Shown here: positions 48,980 to 59,450 of the stretch, piece by piece
How positions within the stretch are numbered: position 1 is the first letter of the stretch
How the letters are laid out: the number at the start of each line of letters is the position of its first letter
Source: Vibrio sp. J1-1
Lineage (GTDB): Bacteria > Pseudomonadota > Gammaproteobacteria > Enterobacterales > Vibrionaceae
Direction: 5' to 3'
Assembly (NCBI RefSeq): GCF_021728395.1
Contig: NZ_JAKKCM010000014.1
Location: 43,568-107,567 of the forward strand
DNA length: 64,000 nt
Notes under the pieces: model-generated
Seen by the model: the letters and a program-made list of their open reading frames with translations, nothing else
Databases searched by the model: none
What the model was told of the DNA's origin: nothing
Program-made: the position numbers and the translations under genes

Positions 48980-49990
48980 TTAGTAACCTTGTGGGTTCTT
49001 AGATTGCCAACTCCAAGTATCGGCAGTCATTTCAGAAATGCTGCGAATTGCTTTCCAACCCAGCTCTCGCTCTGCCTTATCTGTGCTCGCCCAACATTCC
49101 GCAATATCACCCGGACGACGTGGGCATAGCTCGTAAGGTACAGGTTTACCGCAAGCAGCACCGAAAGCTTCCAGCATTTCAATTACGCTAGAGCCTTTAC
49201 CTGTACCTAGGTTGTAAATGTGCAACCCCTCTTTCTCACCCACTGATTTCAATGCCGCAATATGACCATCAGCCAAGTCCATTACGTGGACGTAATCACG
49301 CACCCCTGTACCGTCTGGCGTTTGGTAGTCGTTACCAAATACCGAGAGTTTTTCACGACGGCCAACCGCGACTTGTGCGATGAACGGCATCAAGTTGTTT
49401 GGAATACCTTGTGGGTCTTCGCCCATTGTGCCCGATGGATGCGCGCCAACAGGATTGAAGTAACGCAGCAAAGTGATGCTCCAATCCCTTTCTGCATTGA
49501 ACAAATCACTCAAACACTCTTCCACCATGTATTTACTGCGCCCATATGGGTTTGTGGTTGCGCCTGTTGGTGAGTTTTCTGTAATCGGAACGATTTCTGG
49601 ATCGCCGTAGACGGTTGCAGAAGAGCTGAATACGATGCTCTTCACACCCGCTTTACGCATACTGCGCGCCAACACCAATGAACCATTGACGTTGTTATCG
49701 TAATATTCCAATGGCTTGACGACTGACTCACCTACCGCTTTCAGGCCAGCAAAGTGGATCACCGCTTGAATGTCATGCTTAGCGAATACTGAGTCCAAAA
49801 ATACTTCATCACGAATATCGCCTTGGTAGAACGCTGGCTGTTTTCCAGTTAGCGCTTCAATACGGCTCAATACTTCTGTTTTGGCATTACACAAGTTATC
49901 GACAATGATGGGCTCCATACCAGCCTCAATCATCTGAACGCATGTGTGACTACCGATGTAACCCATACCACCTGTGACAAGAACTTTCAC
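48980..49990 (-). CDS. galE: UDP-glucose 4-epimerase
   Basis: GalE interconverts UDP-glucose and UDP-galactose with bound NAD+. The 336 residues carry the Rossmann NAD motif VTGGMGYIGSHT, catalytic SSSATVYG and Tyr-x3-Lys (YGRSKYMVEE). It is the first gene of galETKM, with the gal promoter region just upstream. Confidence 0.98.
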   Translation of the reverse strand: MKVLVTGGMGYIGSHTCVQMIEAGMEPIIVDNLCNAKTEVLSRIEALTGKQPAFYQGDIRDEVFLDSVFAKHDIQAVIHFAGLKAVGESVVKPLEYYDNNVNGSLVLARSMRKAGVKSIVFSSSATVYGDPEIVPITENSPTGATTNPYGRSKYMVEECLSDLFNAERDWSITLLRYFNPVGAHPSGTMGEDPQGIPNNLMPFIAQVAVGRREKLSVFGNDYQTPDGTGVRDYVHVMDLADGHIAALKSVGEKEGLHIYNLGTGKGSSVIEMLEAFGAACGKPVPYELCPRRPGDIAECWASTDKAERELGWKAIRSISEMTADTWSWQSKNPQGY

Positions 49991-50096
49991 TTTTGCTTCT
50001 CCACTGTTACTGCCTCCTGCTCGATATCGGGTCCGATGCTCACTGAACCAGTTTTAATCACATCCGATCGATACGCCCATTTCTTAGCTGTTTAAA

Positions 50097-50102
50097 AGTC
50101 TA
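50097..50102 (-). promoter_or_regulatory. Candidate gal promoter -10 box
   Basis: On the reverse strand TAGACT lies about 42 bp downstream of the centre of the CRP-like site, which places transcription start near 50090. The match to TATAAT is modest (4 of 6). Spacing to the CRP site and operator supports it more than the sequence does. Confidence 0.5.
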
Positions 50103-50124
50103 TCAATCAATACCGATTCAGATC

Positions 50125-50140
50125 CGTGATCAAACTCAAA
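50125..50140. promoter_or_regulatory. Candidate CRP site of the gal operon
   Basis: CGTGA-N6-TCAAA is a partial match to TGTGA-N6-TCACA. Its centre is 19 bp from the first GalR-type operator, the same distance as between the CRP site and external operator of the E. coli gal promoter. Confidence 0.5.
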
Positions 50141-50143
50141 TTA

Positions 50144-50159
50144 GTGTAAACGTTTCCAC
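50144..50159. promoter_or_regulatory. GalR-type operator 1
   Basis: GTGTAAACGTTTCCAC fits the gal operator consensus GTGNAANCGNTTNCAC. It lies about 60 bp upstream of the inferred transcription start. Confidence 0.88.
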
Positions 50160-50300
50160 TAATTTCTAAAAGATAACTGTTTAGTATTACAGAGGATGGG
50201 TGATAACTAGCCTATATAAGCATTCATAAATGTTCGACAAGTCTCAACTCGGAGGTAGTCACAAATTTAACTGACTTAAATTCGGAAAATACGCCAACAA

Positions 50301-50316
50301 GTGTAATCGTTACCAC
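50301..50316. promoter_or_regulatory. GalR-type operator 2
   Basis: GTGTAATCGTTACCAC is a second gal-type operator. Its centre is 157 bp from that of operator 1, close to 15 helical turns, as suits a repression loop. Confidence 0.82.
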
Positions 50317-50671
50317 TAAAATGCAGTTCTCTTTGAATGAGTAATAACTCATCAGCGCACGAGAAATAGAAAAAGATCGGCATGAACAAGCGAGTCAGAT
50401 AACTTTGACGACAAACGCAATTATGTATACTTTCAGCTCATTGTATAACTAAGCTAGAGAAGACATATCGATAACAAAGCGATGCGCTAAATCGCGAACA
50501 GCTGATTGCTTAAAGGCGTCGTTAATTTCGTTTATTCTCTATTGCTAATATATACACCTTATACATTTAGAGATCACAGTTCTTGCCCGATAGCCTTTTA
50601 TCCTTGCTCGATAGTTGTTTAATGGATTTAGATTAAATGAGATGCCCCAATTTAAAAGTAAGTGAGAAGTA
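50317..50671. other. Intergenic region upstream of the GbdR-like gene
   Basis: About 355 bp between the gal operators and the AraC-type regulator gene. It should carry that gene's promoter. No further operator or gene is recognised. Confidence 0.4.
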
Positions 50672-51718
50672 ATGCAGGTAAAAACCCCGCAATCGAATCA
50701 GCGTAATACTTGTCCTGATCCCATCAGAATCGGTTTTATTCTCCAACCGCATTTTTCTCTTATGGCGTTTACTGCTGCGATGGATGCACTGATTACAGCG
50801 AATCTTGTGCATGAAACAGAGCTATTTCAAATCCAAACCTTTGGTATCGACTCACGTAAGGTATTGAGTGATATTGGGATCGATATAGCAACAGATGCAA
50901 CAGTTGAGTCGTTAAACCTACACAAAAGAGGCTCACTAGATTGGCTGTTTGTTTGTGGAGGTTACCGTTGCAGTACGCAAGCATCACTGCCCCTTACGGA
51001 ATGCCTGACTTCCGCCAACAATCAAAAGATCAATCTGGGAAGCATTTGGAATGGGACCATTGCGTTAGCACATGCGAATACTATTGAAGAAAATACCGCT
51101 TCAGCGGTGCATCCCAATAGCCATCAGTTTATTCATACGACTTTCCCAGCTCTGGAATTATCTCCTCATACTTATGAAGTCACGCCTAAGACTGCGAGTT
51201 GTGCAGGGCCAAACAGTGCGATGGAGATGATGCTGAGTATCATAGAGGTGAAGTTTGATAAAACGTTAGTGCGTGCTGTGCGAGAGATCTTAAGCTGCGA
51301 TCAAGCATCCGAAGGAAGGCAGGCAATATTACACAGCCAAGCGAATAAGCCGTCAGTAGATACCCTTGCCCGCCCAGACGCACTGCAAGACGCGATAGCC
51401 CTGATGGAATCAAACATTGAGGAACCTTTGACGCCAGACGAGCTCGCGCGATTTTTATCGATGTCACGAAGACAGTTAGAACGGCTATTTCAAACTCATC
51501 TAGATATCTCGCCATCGAGGTATTATCTGAAGCTACGTCTGTTGGCGGCTCATAAAGAGCTGGAGAAGAATAAAGAACCGATCATTCAAATCGGCTTAAG
51601 CTGTGGATTTGTTAGCAGCAGTCACTTCAGCAACTGTTTTAAAGACTTCTTTGGTTACACACCGACTCAACTTCGTCAAAACATGAAGAACAAAAACTCA
51701 ACGCATTCGACACGCTAA
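50672..51718 (+). CDS. GlxA/AraC-type regulator, probable GbdR
   Basis: A 348-residue cytoplasmic activator. Residues about 18-190 form a DJ-1/PfpI-like (amidase-like) effector domain, with CGGYRC and a SCAGPNSAMEMM segment. Residues about 240-335 are a double-helix AraC HTH (MSRRQLERLF and FSNCFKDFFGYTPTQLR). This architecture is that of GbdR, which senses glycine betaine or dimethylglycine and activates their catabolism in Pseudomonas. It lies next to the betaine cluster, convergent with sdaA, so a GbdR role is likely. The assignment is by architecture and context. Confidence 0.82.
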   Translation: MQVKTPQSNQRNTCPDPIRIGFILQPHFSLMAFTAAMDALITANLVHETELFQIQTFGIDSRKVLSDIGIDIATDATVESLNLHKRGSLDWLFVCGGYRCSTQASLPLTECLTSANNQKINLGSIWNGTIALAHANTIEENTASAVHPNSHQFIHTTFPALELSPHTYEVTPKTASCAGPNSAMEMMLSIIEVKFDKTLVRAVREILSCDQASEGRQAILHSQANKPSVDTLARPDALQDAIALMESNIEEPLTPDELARFLSMSRRQLERLFQTHLDISPSRYYLKLRLLAAHKELEKNKEPIIQIGLSCGFVSSSHFSNCFKDFFGYTPTQLRQNMKNKNSTHSTR

Positions 51719-51756
51719 CAAGCCAAGTTCCAATAAAAATAGGTGGTGCAATAAAA

Positions 51757-51786
51757 AAGAAGACACAGAGCCCGCTGTGTCTTCTT
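51757..51786. terminator. Bidirectional terminator
   Basis: Perfect 12-bp stem AAGAAGACACAG / CTGTGTCTTCTT with a 6-nt loop and preceding A-run. It lies between the GbdR-like gene and the end of the sarcosine operon. Confidence 0.9.
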
Positions 51787-51833
51787 TGGCTTAGTAAGTG
51801 AGTGTCAACACCAAGGACGAGAGATAGAAAATA

Positions 51834-53213
51834 TTAACACTCAATCACATTAACAGCTAAGCCACCTGTTGATGTTTCTTTATATTTGTCCTGCATATCC
51901 AGACCAGTATCGCGCATCGTTTTGATGACTTTATCCAGAGAGACAAAATGCTCTCCATCACCGCGCAGCGCCATTTGTGCAGCGTTAATCGCTTTCATTG
52001 CAGCAATCGCGTTACGCTCGATACACGGAACCTGAACGAGTCCACCCACCGGGTCACAAGTCAGTCCTAAGTTATGCTCTAATCCGATTTCTGCTGCGTT
52101 TTCAATTTGTAGTGGCGTTCCCCCTAGAACGGCACAAACACCCGCAGCGGCCATCGCACAAGCAGAGCCAACTTCACCTTGGCAACCCACTTCCGCGCCA
52201 GAGATAGACGCATTCTTCTTACATAGAATACCTATCGCTGCTGCAGTTAAAAGAAAATCGACCACTTGCTCGTCTGAACAGTTCGGCGTGAACTCTTTGA
52301 AGTACATTAATACTGCTGGAATGATACCCGCCGCACCGTTTGTCGGTGCCGTCACCATTCGACCACCTGCTGCGTTTTCTTCGTTAACCGCTAACGCGTA
52401 TAAATTTACCCAATCCATACCGCTTAGTGTGGAGCTGATAACATTCGGGTTCTCGCAATAGACCAGCGCATCAAATAGTTTCTTTGCACGGCGTTTAACA
52501 TTTAGCCCGCCAGGTAACACGCCTTCAGCACTAAGGCCGTTAGAAATACAAGATTTCATCGCGTACCAGAGGCTGAGCAAACCGTCTCGAATCTCCTGCT
52601 CTGAGCGCCAAACTTTTTCATTTTCCAGCATCAGTTCACTGATACTGAGTTTGTGTTTTTGGCATAGCTTTAGGAGTTCTTCACCGCTATTAAAATCATA
52701 AGGAAGCGCGACAGAATCCGTTGCAGAAGTCTCAGACAGCGCTTCTTTCTTATCTAAAATGAAGCCACCGCCCACTGAAAAATAGACGTTTTGGTACAAT
52801 GTATGACCAGATTGGTCGATGGCTATGATTTCCATTGCGTTCGGGTGGTAAGGGTGCACTTCACTTAAGAACTTCATGTCGTTTGGCCAGTCAAAAGGGA
52901 CTAACTTTTTACGCTTTAGCCATAAGTCTCCGCCTTGCTTTAGCTCCTGTGTGATGACGGGGATCGTTGCCGTATCAACGGTATCCGGCAGTTCACCCAT
53001 CAGGCCAACGACGATGGCGGAATCCGTGCCATGGCCAACACCAGTCGCACTCAAAGAACCCATTAACTTAACCACAATTCGCTGAGTCGCTTCTAAGAAA
53101 TTTAATTCATCTAACTCATTGGCAAATCGATTGGCGGCGACCATGGGTCCAACGGTATGGGAGCTTGATGGTCCAACGCCAATTTTAAACAAATCAAAAA
53201 CACTGATAGACAT
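51834..53213 (-). CDS. sdaA: L-serine ammonia-lyase (iron-sulfur, single chain)
   Basis: The enzyme converts L-serine to pyruvate and ammonia using a [4Fe-4S] cluster. The 459 residues hold both parts of the enzyme: the N-terminal domain starting [20 protein letters not shown] and the C-terminal catalytic domain with the Cys-rich [20 protein letters not shown]. It is the last gene of the glyA-sox-purU-sdaA run and closes the path from betaine-derived glycine to pyruvate. It follows purU by 15 bp. Confidence 0.96.
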   Translation of the reverse strand: MSISVFDLFKIGVGPSSSHTVGPMVAANRFANELDELNFLEATQRIVVKLMGSLSATGVGHGTDSAIVVGLMGELPDTVDTATIPVITQELKQGGDLWLKRKKLVPFDWPNDMKFLSEVHPYHPNAMEIIAIDQSGHTLYQNVYFSVGGGFILDKKEALSETSATDSVALPYDFNSGEELLKLCQKHKLSISELMLENEKVWRSEQEIRDGLLSLWYAMKSCISNGLSAEGVLPGGLNVKRRAKKLFDALVYCENPNVISSTLSGMDWVNLYALAVNEENAAGGRMVTAPTNGAAGIIPAVLMYFKEFTPNCSDEQVVDFLLTAAAIGILCKKNASISGAEVGCQGEVGSACAMAAAGVCAVLGGTPLQIENAAEIGLEHNLGLTCDPVGGLVQVPCIERNAIAAMKAINAAQMALRGDGEHFVSLDKVIKTMRDTGLDMQDKYKETSTGGLAVNVIEC

Positions 53214-53228
53214 CCCTTGCTACTCCTA

Positions 53229-54095
53229 TCAATGGCTTAAAATAATAGTGCGAGAACCGGATAAAAATACCCGCTTTTCAACATGATGTTTTACGGCATT
53301 AAACAAAGTGATTCGTTCAACATCCTGACCTTTAGCAATCAAGTCTTCTGGGTAGTGAGCGTGCCCTACTTCCTGAAGGCCTTGAGAGATGATTGGACCT
53401 TCGTCCAAGTCGTTGTTTACGTAGTGAGCCGTTGCGCCAACCATCTTCACGCCTTTTTCCCATGCCTGATGGTACGGACGTGCGCCTTTAAAGCCTGGTA
53501 ACAGGGAGTGATGGATATTGATTGCGCGTCCGTTTAAGCGTTCACATAGCCAAGGAGAGAGAATTTGCATGTAGCGCGCCAGTACAACCAGTTCGATGTC
53601 GTATTCATCTAACAAGCGAACAATTTCAGCTTCCTGCTCTGGCTTGGTTTCTGGGGTAATAGGCAAATGGTGGTAAGGAATACCGTGCCACTTGGCTAGG
53701 TTTTCCAAATCAGGATGGTTAGAGATGATAACTGGTACTTCAACGTTCAACTGACCGGTACGGTAGCGATAAAGCAAATCGTTTAGACAGTGATCATATT
53801 TTGAGACCAGGATAGCCATGCGCATGCGATGGCCAGACGCGGTAAGATTCCACTCCATCGAGAAATCTTTCGCTCTTACACTAAACTCTGAGTCAAACTG
53901 CTGCGGATCAAAATCTGGTTCTGCTGGAATAAACTCAATACGAATAAAAAACTGCCCTGTAGCCCTGTCATCAAAAGACTGGATTTCATTGATGTAATGT
54001 CCAACGCTCGCCAAGTAACGCGTAACGACGTCAACAGTGCCACTTACACTTGGGCAATGTGCGGTAAGAATCCAAGTTTGTGTTGAATTTTCCAT
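53229..54095 (-). CDS. purU: Formyltetrahydrofolate deformylase
   Basis: PurU hydrolyses 10-formyl-tetrahydrofolate to formate and tetrahydrofolate. The 288 residues comprise an N-terminal ACT domain (about 8-85) and a formyltransferase-like domain with NIHHSLLPGFKGARPYHQAW (catalytic His) and the downstream Asp in NNDLDEGPII. In this cluster it would recycle tetrahydrofolate loaded with C1 units from sarcosine oxidase. It lies between soxG and sdaA. Confidence 0.96.
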   Translation of the reverse strand: MENSTQTWILTAHCPSVSGTVDVVTRYLASVGHYINEIQSFDDRATGQFFIRIEFIPAEPDFDPQQFDSEFSVRAKDFSMEWNLTASGHRMRMAILVSKYDHCLNDLLYRYRTGQLNVEVPVIISNHPDLENLAKWHGIPYHHLPITPETKPEQEAEIVRLLDEYDIELVVLARYMQILSPWLCERLNGRAINIHHSLLPGFKGARPYHQAWEKGVKMVGATAHYVNNDLDEGPIISQGLQEVGHAHYPEDLIAKGQDVERITLFNAVKHHVEKRVFLSGSRTIILSH

Positions 54096-54161
54096 AGTTC
54101 CCTCTACTCATGGTATAGCCGGTACATCCCGTACCGGCTTGATTACGACTTAGCTAGCTCT

Positions 54162-54830
54162 TTACTTAGCGATCGACAGACCAAACTCTAGGCTTGCATC
54201 TTGAATCCACAACCATAGGTAGTCAGAGAAGCTACGGCGAACAACCAACTCGAACTTATCTTCTTCAAGGCGACGAATAATAGCGCCACTTTTCGCAAAT
54301 ACCGTTGACACAACTTTGCCAACTGGGAATTCCTTCAAGTGAATATCAATCGGCGTCGATTTTTTTAGAACATCAACAGCATGAGTACCAGAAAGCTCAA
54401 GAATCGTTGAACCGCCGCTACCGTTAACCAGCGAGTAGTGACCTTTCATCTGCTCACGAAACGCAGATTCCACATCAAATGCTGTCAGTCCAGGAACCGT
54501 TATCAACCATTCATCCGGCGCTAACCAACGAGCGGTAAAATCGCCTTTCGACGTGGATGTCAACGGCTCAAGTGGTAATGAGAAGCCAAGAATTGAAGAC
54601 ACTGTTTTTAGCATTTCTTCATTTTCTGGGTTGCATCGTAACGTTAGATGCCCCATCAACTTCACTTCTTTAAGAACCACACCTTGTCGGTCTGGCGGCA
54701 TACTTGCCAATTTATCGAACTCTGCGTGATGCAAAGGAGATTCACCGAAAATTTCTCCACCAGGAACCTGGTTCATTAAGTCAAACAATGGTTGTTTGTT
54801 TTCTTGTTCAATCAATGTTGTATCAGACAT
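54162..54830 (-). CDS. soxG: Sarcosine oxidase gamma subunit
   Basis: The gamma subunit of the heterotetrameric sarcosine oxidase. The 222 residues contain the family patterns FGESPLHHAEF, TARWLAPDEWLITVPG and NGSGGSTILELSGTHAVDVL. I chose ATG 54830 (MSDTTLIEQE), which overlaps the soxA stop by 8 bp and has AAGGGAG upstream; a longer frame starts at 54884. It has no known catalytic residues of its own. Confidence 0.93.
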   Translation of the reverse strand: MSDTTLIEQENKQPLFDLMNQVPGGEIFGESPLHHAEFDKLASMPPDRQGVVLKEVKLMGHLTLRCNPENEEMLKTVSSILGFSLPLEPLTSTSKGDFTARWLAPDEWLITVPGLTAFDVESAFREQMKGHYSLVNGSGGSTILELSGTHAVDVLKKSTPIDIHLKEFPVGKVVSTVFAKSGAIIRRLEEDKFELVVRRSFSDYLWLWIQDASLEFGLSIAK

Positions 54831-57800
54831 TTTGGCGCTCTCCCTTTGGATCCAAAAATACAGTGCTGCAGATTTCAGCTTCAATCACGCTACCGTCTAC
54901 TTGTGGGTAGTAAACCTTTTCGCCCATGCGGTCCAGACCACCTTTTACAAAGCCCATCGCGATACTGCGGTTCAGGTTTGCACTCCAGTAGCTAGAGGTA
55001 ATATGCCCAACCATTGGAACAGGAATCGGCGCATTTGGATCAAGCACACCTTGTGAACCTTCAGGAATAACCACATTCGGGTCGATGGTTTTCAAGCCAA
55101 CCAGTTGCTTACGGTTTTTTCTTACACAGTCTTCACGTGCCATGCCTCGTTTACCGATAAAGCTGAATGGCTTGCTGTTAGCCACACACCACCCCATGCC
55201 TAAATCGTAAGGGTGAACGCTTCCGTCTGTATCCTGACCTGCGATAATGAAACCTTTCTCTGCACGTAGAATGTGCATTGTTTCAGTACCGTAAGGCGTG
55301 ATGTCGTATTTCGCACCGTGTTCCATCAACTTCTTCCAAACGTGTAGGCCGTAGTTCGCCTGTACGTTGATTTCGAATGACAGTTCACCAGTGAAAGAGA
55401 TGCGGAAGATACGCGCTGGTACACCGGCAACCGTTGCTTGTTTCCAGTCCATGAACGCAAAGTTTTCTTTGCTTAGGTCACAGTCAGTTAACTCTTGCAG
55501 CAGTTTGCGGCTGTTTGGACCTGAAATCGTCGCCGTCGCCCAGTGATCAGTAACCGAAGTAAAGTACACTTCAAGTTCTGGCCATTCTGTTTGATGGTAT
55601 AGCTCTAACCACTCAAGTACGTGTGCTGCACCACCAGTCGTCGTCGTCATCAAGAAGTGGTTTTCACCAAGACATGACGTAACACCATCGTCAAACACCA
55701 TACCGTCTTCGCCACACATTAAGCCGTAGCGACACTTACCAATTGGCAGTTTTGCCCATGCATTACTGTAAATACGGCCTAAGAATTCACGCGCATCTTT
55801 ACCTTGAATGTCGATCTTACCAAGTGTTGATGCGTCCAGAATACCGACTGAGTTACGTACTGCCAGACACTCACGGTCAAGAGCTTGTTGCATCGTCTCT
55901 GCTGGTTTTGGGAAATACCATGGGCGTTTCCAGTGACCAACATCTTCAAACAAAGCGCCATTGTCTAAGTGCCACTGATGCATTGCGGTGTAACGCTTAG
56001 GATCAAACAGCTCTTTACAGTTACGTCCCGCAATCGCACCAAAGGTAACCGGCGTGTAGTTTGGACGGAAAATCGTCGTACCTGTTTCTGGAATTGACTT
56101 GTTCAACGCGTTAGCGGCGATAGCCATACCATTAATGTTACCTAGCTTACCTTGGTCGGTACCAAAGCCCATCGCTGTATAACGTTTAACGTGCTCGATT
56201 GACTCAAAGCCTTCACGACATGCCAGTTCAATACCAGCCGCTGTTACGTCATTTTGGAAATCCACAAACTGTTTCGGCGCTTTCGATGTCTTTTTCGGAT
56301 GCGGGATATGGAACAATGCCATTGGTTTCGCTACCGGTAACTCATTGGTTTTTGGTAGCGCAACATCCACTGCACTCAGGCCTAACTCTTGGATTGCTTT
56401 ATTCCCAGCGTCAATACCTTCTTGCATTGCGCCTTTAGTGGTAAAGTTACCGTTGATCGCACCTGCAATCAGTTGCTTCTGCTTAGTTTCACCAGGAACA
56501 AAACCGATAACCTCTTCGTTCCACACAGGACGGCTGCCTGTATGACAAGAAAGGTGTACTGCCGGGCTATAGCCACCAGATGTAGCAATCGTATCAACTT
56601 GTATCGTCTCGCTTGAGCTTTCAACTTTCTTACCGCTCGCGTCGAGTTTGTTAATACGAACTCCAGTTACGCGCTTGCTTCCTAGAGCTTCAACAACCGC
56701 AGAACCTTTGATAACACGAATACCCGCTTTAATCACGCTCTGGATTATTGCACTATCCGCATTCGCTCGGGTATCAACAACGGCACTGACCTTACGACCC
56801 GCGCCATGCCAATCCAATGCTGTCTGGTAACCACTGTCATTCGTCGTCATAACGACAAGGCTTTGACCTGGTACCACTGAGTAGCGGTTGATGTATGTAG
56901 ATACAGCGCTACAAAGCATGCTGCCTGGTAGATCGTTGTTACCAAATACAAGTGGACGCTCGTGCGAACCTGATGCCAACACTACCCATTTCGCGCGAAC
57001 ACGATGCAAACGCTGACGAGCAGTATGCTTAGGCGCTAAATCAGTCAGGTGATCTGTACAACGCTCGTGGATAGTTAAGAAGTTATGGTCATGGTAGCCG
57101 TTCACCGTTGAACGCGGTAGTAACTTCACTTCTGGGCAAGCTTCCAGCTCCGCCAGAACCTCTTGCACCCACTGGGTCGCTGGTCGGCCATCTACTTGCT
57201 CTTTAGTGTTAAGCAGGTTGCCGCCCATCTCACTTTGTTCATCAGCCAGAATAACGCGAGCACCGCTGCGTGCTGCTGTTAATGCCGCCATTAATCCTGC
57301 AGGGCCTGCACCAACGACTAAAACGTCGCAGTGTTGGTTGATGTTTTCGTAACGGTCAGGATCGTTCTCTAATGGTGAACGACCTAGTCCCGCAGCGCTA
57401 CGAATGTATTTTTCGTAGGTTTCCCACATTGATTTTGGGTACATGAATGTTTTGTAGTAAAAGCCTGGAGGCATCATGCCACCGCCGACTTTACCTAAAA
57501 CGCCCATTACATCTTTATCAACATTCGGCCAGCCATTGGTTGACTGACAAACAAGACCATCGTAAAGCTCTTGCTGTGTTGCACGGATGTTTGGAACCTG
57601 TGTGGCTTCTGTCGCACCAAGTTGGAAGATTGCATTTGGCTCTTCTGCACCTGCCGCGATGATGCCGCGAGGACGACTGTATTTAAAACTACGACCTACA
57701 ACATCAACACCATTTGCTAATAGTGCTGAAGCCAATGTGTCACCAGCATAACCTGGGTATGACTTACCATTGAATTCAAAAGTCACTGACTTGGACTGGT

Positions 57801-57840
57801 CAACTCGACTTTGTGATGAAATACGATTTACTTGTGTCAT
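54823..57840 (-). CDS. soxA: Sarcosine oxidase alpha subunit
   Basis: The large subunit (1005 residues) binds NAD+ and tetrahydrofolate. An N-terminal 2Fe-2S-ferredoxin-like fold (about 15-110) lacks obvious cluster cysteines, as usual in SoxA. A Rossmann domain follows (VLVVGAGPAGLMAALTAARS near 175). The C-terminal half is an aminomethyltransferase (GcvT-like) domain that transfers the methyl carbon to tetrahydrofolate (GILDASTLGKIDIQG). ATG 57840 (MTQVNRISS) is preferred to the start at 57849. It sits between soxD and soxG. Confidence 0.96.
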   Translation of the reverse strand: MTQVNRISSQSRVDQSKSVTFEFNGKSYPGYAGDTLASALLANGVDVVGRSFKYSRPRGIIAAGAEEPNAIFQLGATEATQVPNIRATQQELYDGLVCQSTNGWPNVDKDVMGVLGKVGGGMMPPGFYYKTFMYPKSMWETYEKYIRSAAGLGRSPLENDPDRYENINQHCDVLVVGAGPAGLMAALTAARSGARVILADEQSEMGGNLLNTKEQVDGRPATQWVQEVLAELEACPEVKLLPRSTVNGYHDHNFLTIHERCTDHLTDLAPKHTARQRLHRVRAKWVVLASGSHERPLVFGNNDLPGSMLCSAVSTYINRYSVVPGQSLVVMTTNDSGYQTALDWHGAGRKVSAVVDTRANADSAIIQSVIKAGIRVIKGSAVVEALGSKRVTGVRINKLDASGKKVESSSETIQVDTIATSGGYSPAVHLSCHTGSRPVWNEEVIGFVPGETKQKQLIAGAINGNFTTKGAMQEGIDAGNKAIQELGLSAVDVALPKTNELPVAKPMALFHIPHPKKTSKAPKQFVDFQNDVTAAGIELACREGFESIEHVKRYTAMGFGTDQGKLGNINGMAIAANALNKSIPETGTTIFRPNYTPVTFGAIAGRNCKELFDPKRYTAMHQWHLDNGALFEDVGHWKRPWYFPKPAETMQQALDRECLAVRNSVGILDASTLGKIDIQGKDAREFLGRIYSNAWAKLPIGKCRYGLMCGEDGMVFDDGVTSCLGENHFLMTTTTGGAAHVLEWLELYHQTEWPELEVYFTSVTDHWATATISGPNSRKLLQELTDCDLSKENFAFMDWKQATVAGVPARIFRISFTGELSFEINVQANYGLHVWKKLMEHGAKYDITPYGTETMHILRAEKGFIIAGQDTDGSVHPYDLGMGWCVANSKPFSFIGKRGMAREDCVRKNRKQLVGLKTIDPNVVIPEGSQGVLDPNAPIPVPMVGHITSSYWSANLNRSIAMGFVKGGLDRMGEKVYYPQVDGSVIEAEICSTVFLDPKGERQNV

Positions 57841-57852
57841 CCTTAACACTCC

Positions 57853-58137
57853 TTACTCTGCAGCCAGTGAAGGTTGCTCACCAATCTTGTAGACTTCTTT
57901 AATTTCATAAGTCTGCGTGTCGCGTGTCATGTTGAAAAACTTGCGACACCCCGCTGAGTGCACCCACATTTCGTGGTGAAGTCCTCTTGGATTCTTACGG
58001 AAGAATAGGTATTGGCCCCACTCTTCATCTGTGCAGCTGTCCGCATCGACTGGACGTGTAATGTGAGCCTGACCTTTTGGGTGGAACTCTTCTTCTTCGC
58101 GATACTCACAGCAGTGAGGGCAATAAATCAGAAACAT
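57853..58137 (-). CDS. soxD: Sarcosine oxidase delta subunit
   Basis: A 94-residue zinc-binding subunit. The zinc ligands are visible as CPHC at the N-terminus and HSAGC in the middle. Other family marks are FFRKNPRGLHHEMWVHSAGC and FNMTRDT. It lies 13 bp from soxB and 12 bp from soxA. Confidence 0.95.
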   Translation of the reverse strand: MFLIYCPHCCEYREEEEFHPKGQAHITRPVDADSCTDEEWGQYLFFRKNPRGLHHEMWVHSAGCRKFFNMTRDTQTYEIKEVYKIGEQPSLAAE

Positions 58138-58150
58138 AATTCTTCTCCTG

Positions 58151-59404
58151 TTAGTGCGCTACGCCCGCAGCACCGTGTTCGTCGATCAATGCACCATTGT
58201 TGAAGCGGAACATTGAGAAAGGTTCAGCAAGTTCATGCATTTCGCCTTTCGCCAAGCTGGCTGCAAATACATTGCCTGACCCAGGTGTTGCTTTAAATCC
58301 ACCCGTACCCCAACCACAGTTGAAGAATAGGTTTTCAACCGGTGTTTTCGTGATGATTGGACAAGCGTCCGCTGTGGTATCAACAATGCCGCCCCACTGA
58401 CGATTCATGCGCACACGGGAGAAGATTGGGAACATTTCAACAATCGCTTGAACAGTGTGTTCGATGGTTGAGTAAGAACCGCGCTGACCATAACCGTTGT
58501 AGCCATCGATACCTGCACCGATAACCAAGTCGCCTTTATCTGATTGGCTGACGTAACCGTGTACGTGGTTAGACATCACTACTGTATCCAGAATTGGTTT
58601 GATCGGTTCTGATACTAGTGCCTGCAATGGATGAGATTCTATAGGCATTTCGAAACCAGCCATTTTCGCTAGCACGCCTGAGTTACCTGCTACCACACAA
58701 CCAACTTTGTCAGCCATGATGTTGCCGTAACGGTTCGTTTTCACACCAACAATCGCGCCATCTTCAATGATCATGTCGATCACTTCAGTTTGCTGAATTA
58801 GGTCAACACCCATGCTGTCTGCACCACGAGCAAAGCCCCATGCAACCGCATCGTGACGAGCTACGCCAGCGTTAGCCTGCCATGACGCACCAAGGATTGG
58901 GTAACGAGTGTTCGCAGAGCAATCCATGTGAGGTACAAGCTCTTTAACCTGTTGCGTATCAAGAACTTCACCCTGGATACCGTTCAGGCGGTTTGCTGCA
59001 ACACGACGTTCGATGTCGCGCATGTCTTGCAGCGTGTGCCCTAGGTTGAGACAGCCACGACGAGAGAACATCACGTTATAGTTCAGGTCTTGTGACAAGC
59101 CGTCCCACAGTTTCAGTGAATGTTCATATAGAAATGCAGCTTCATCCCACAAATAGTTAGAACGAACGATGGTTGTATTACGTGCTGTATTACCGCCACC
59201 TAAATAACCTTTTTCAATGACAGCAACATTAGTAATACCATGTTGCTTTGCCAAGTAGTAAGCGGTCGCTAGACCATGGCCACCGCCACCAATAATAATT
59301 ACGTCATACTTTTTCTTTGGCGTCGGATTGCGCCATACACTTTGCCAATTTTCGTGATGGGAAAGCGAGTGTTTAAGTAGACCAAAACCAGAATAATGCT
59401 GCAT
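58151..59404 (-). CDS. soxB: Sarcosine oxidase beta subunit
   Basis: The FAD-containing catalytic subunit, which oxidises sarcosine to glycine. The 417 residues start with [20 protein letters not shown]. They contain the FAD motif [19 protein letters not shown], the [20 protein letters not shown] segment with the flavin-linked His/Arg region, and the C-terminal [14 protein letters not shown]. It is the first sox gene, 46 bp after glyA. Confidence 0.97.
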   Translation of the reverse strand: MQHYSGFGLLKHSLSHHENWQSVWRNPTPKKKYDVIIIGGGGHGLATAYYLAKQHGITNVAVIEKGYLGGGNTARNTTIVRSNYLWDEAAFLYEHSLKLWDGLSQDLNYNVMFSRRGCLNLGHTLQDMRDIERRVAANRLNGIQGEVLDTQQVKELVPHMDCSANTRYPILGASWQANAGVARHDAVAWGFARGADSMGVDLIQQTEVIDMIIEDGAIVGVKTNRYGNIMADKVGCVVAGNSGVLAKMAGFEMPIESHPLQALVSEPIKPILDTVVMSNHVHGYVSQSDKGDLVIGAGIDGYNGYGQRGSYSTIEHTVQAIVEMFPIFSRVRMNRQWGGIVDTTADACPIITKTPVENLFFNCGWGTGGFKATPGSGNVFAASLAKGEMHELAEPFSMFRFNNGALIDEHGAAGVAH

Positions 59405-59450
59405 TTGTCTGTTCCTTCATTTCAGCTAAAGTCAATTACCGTTTTGATAT

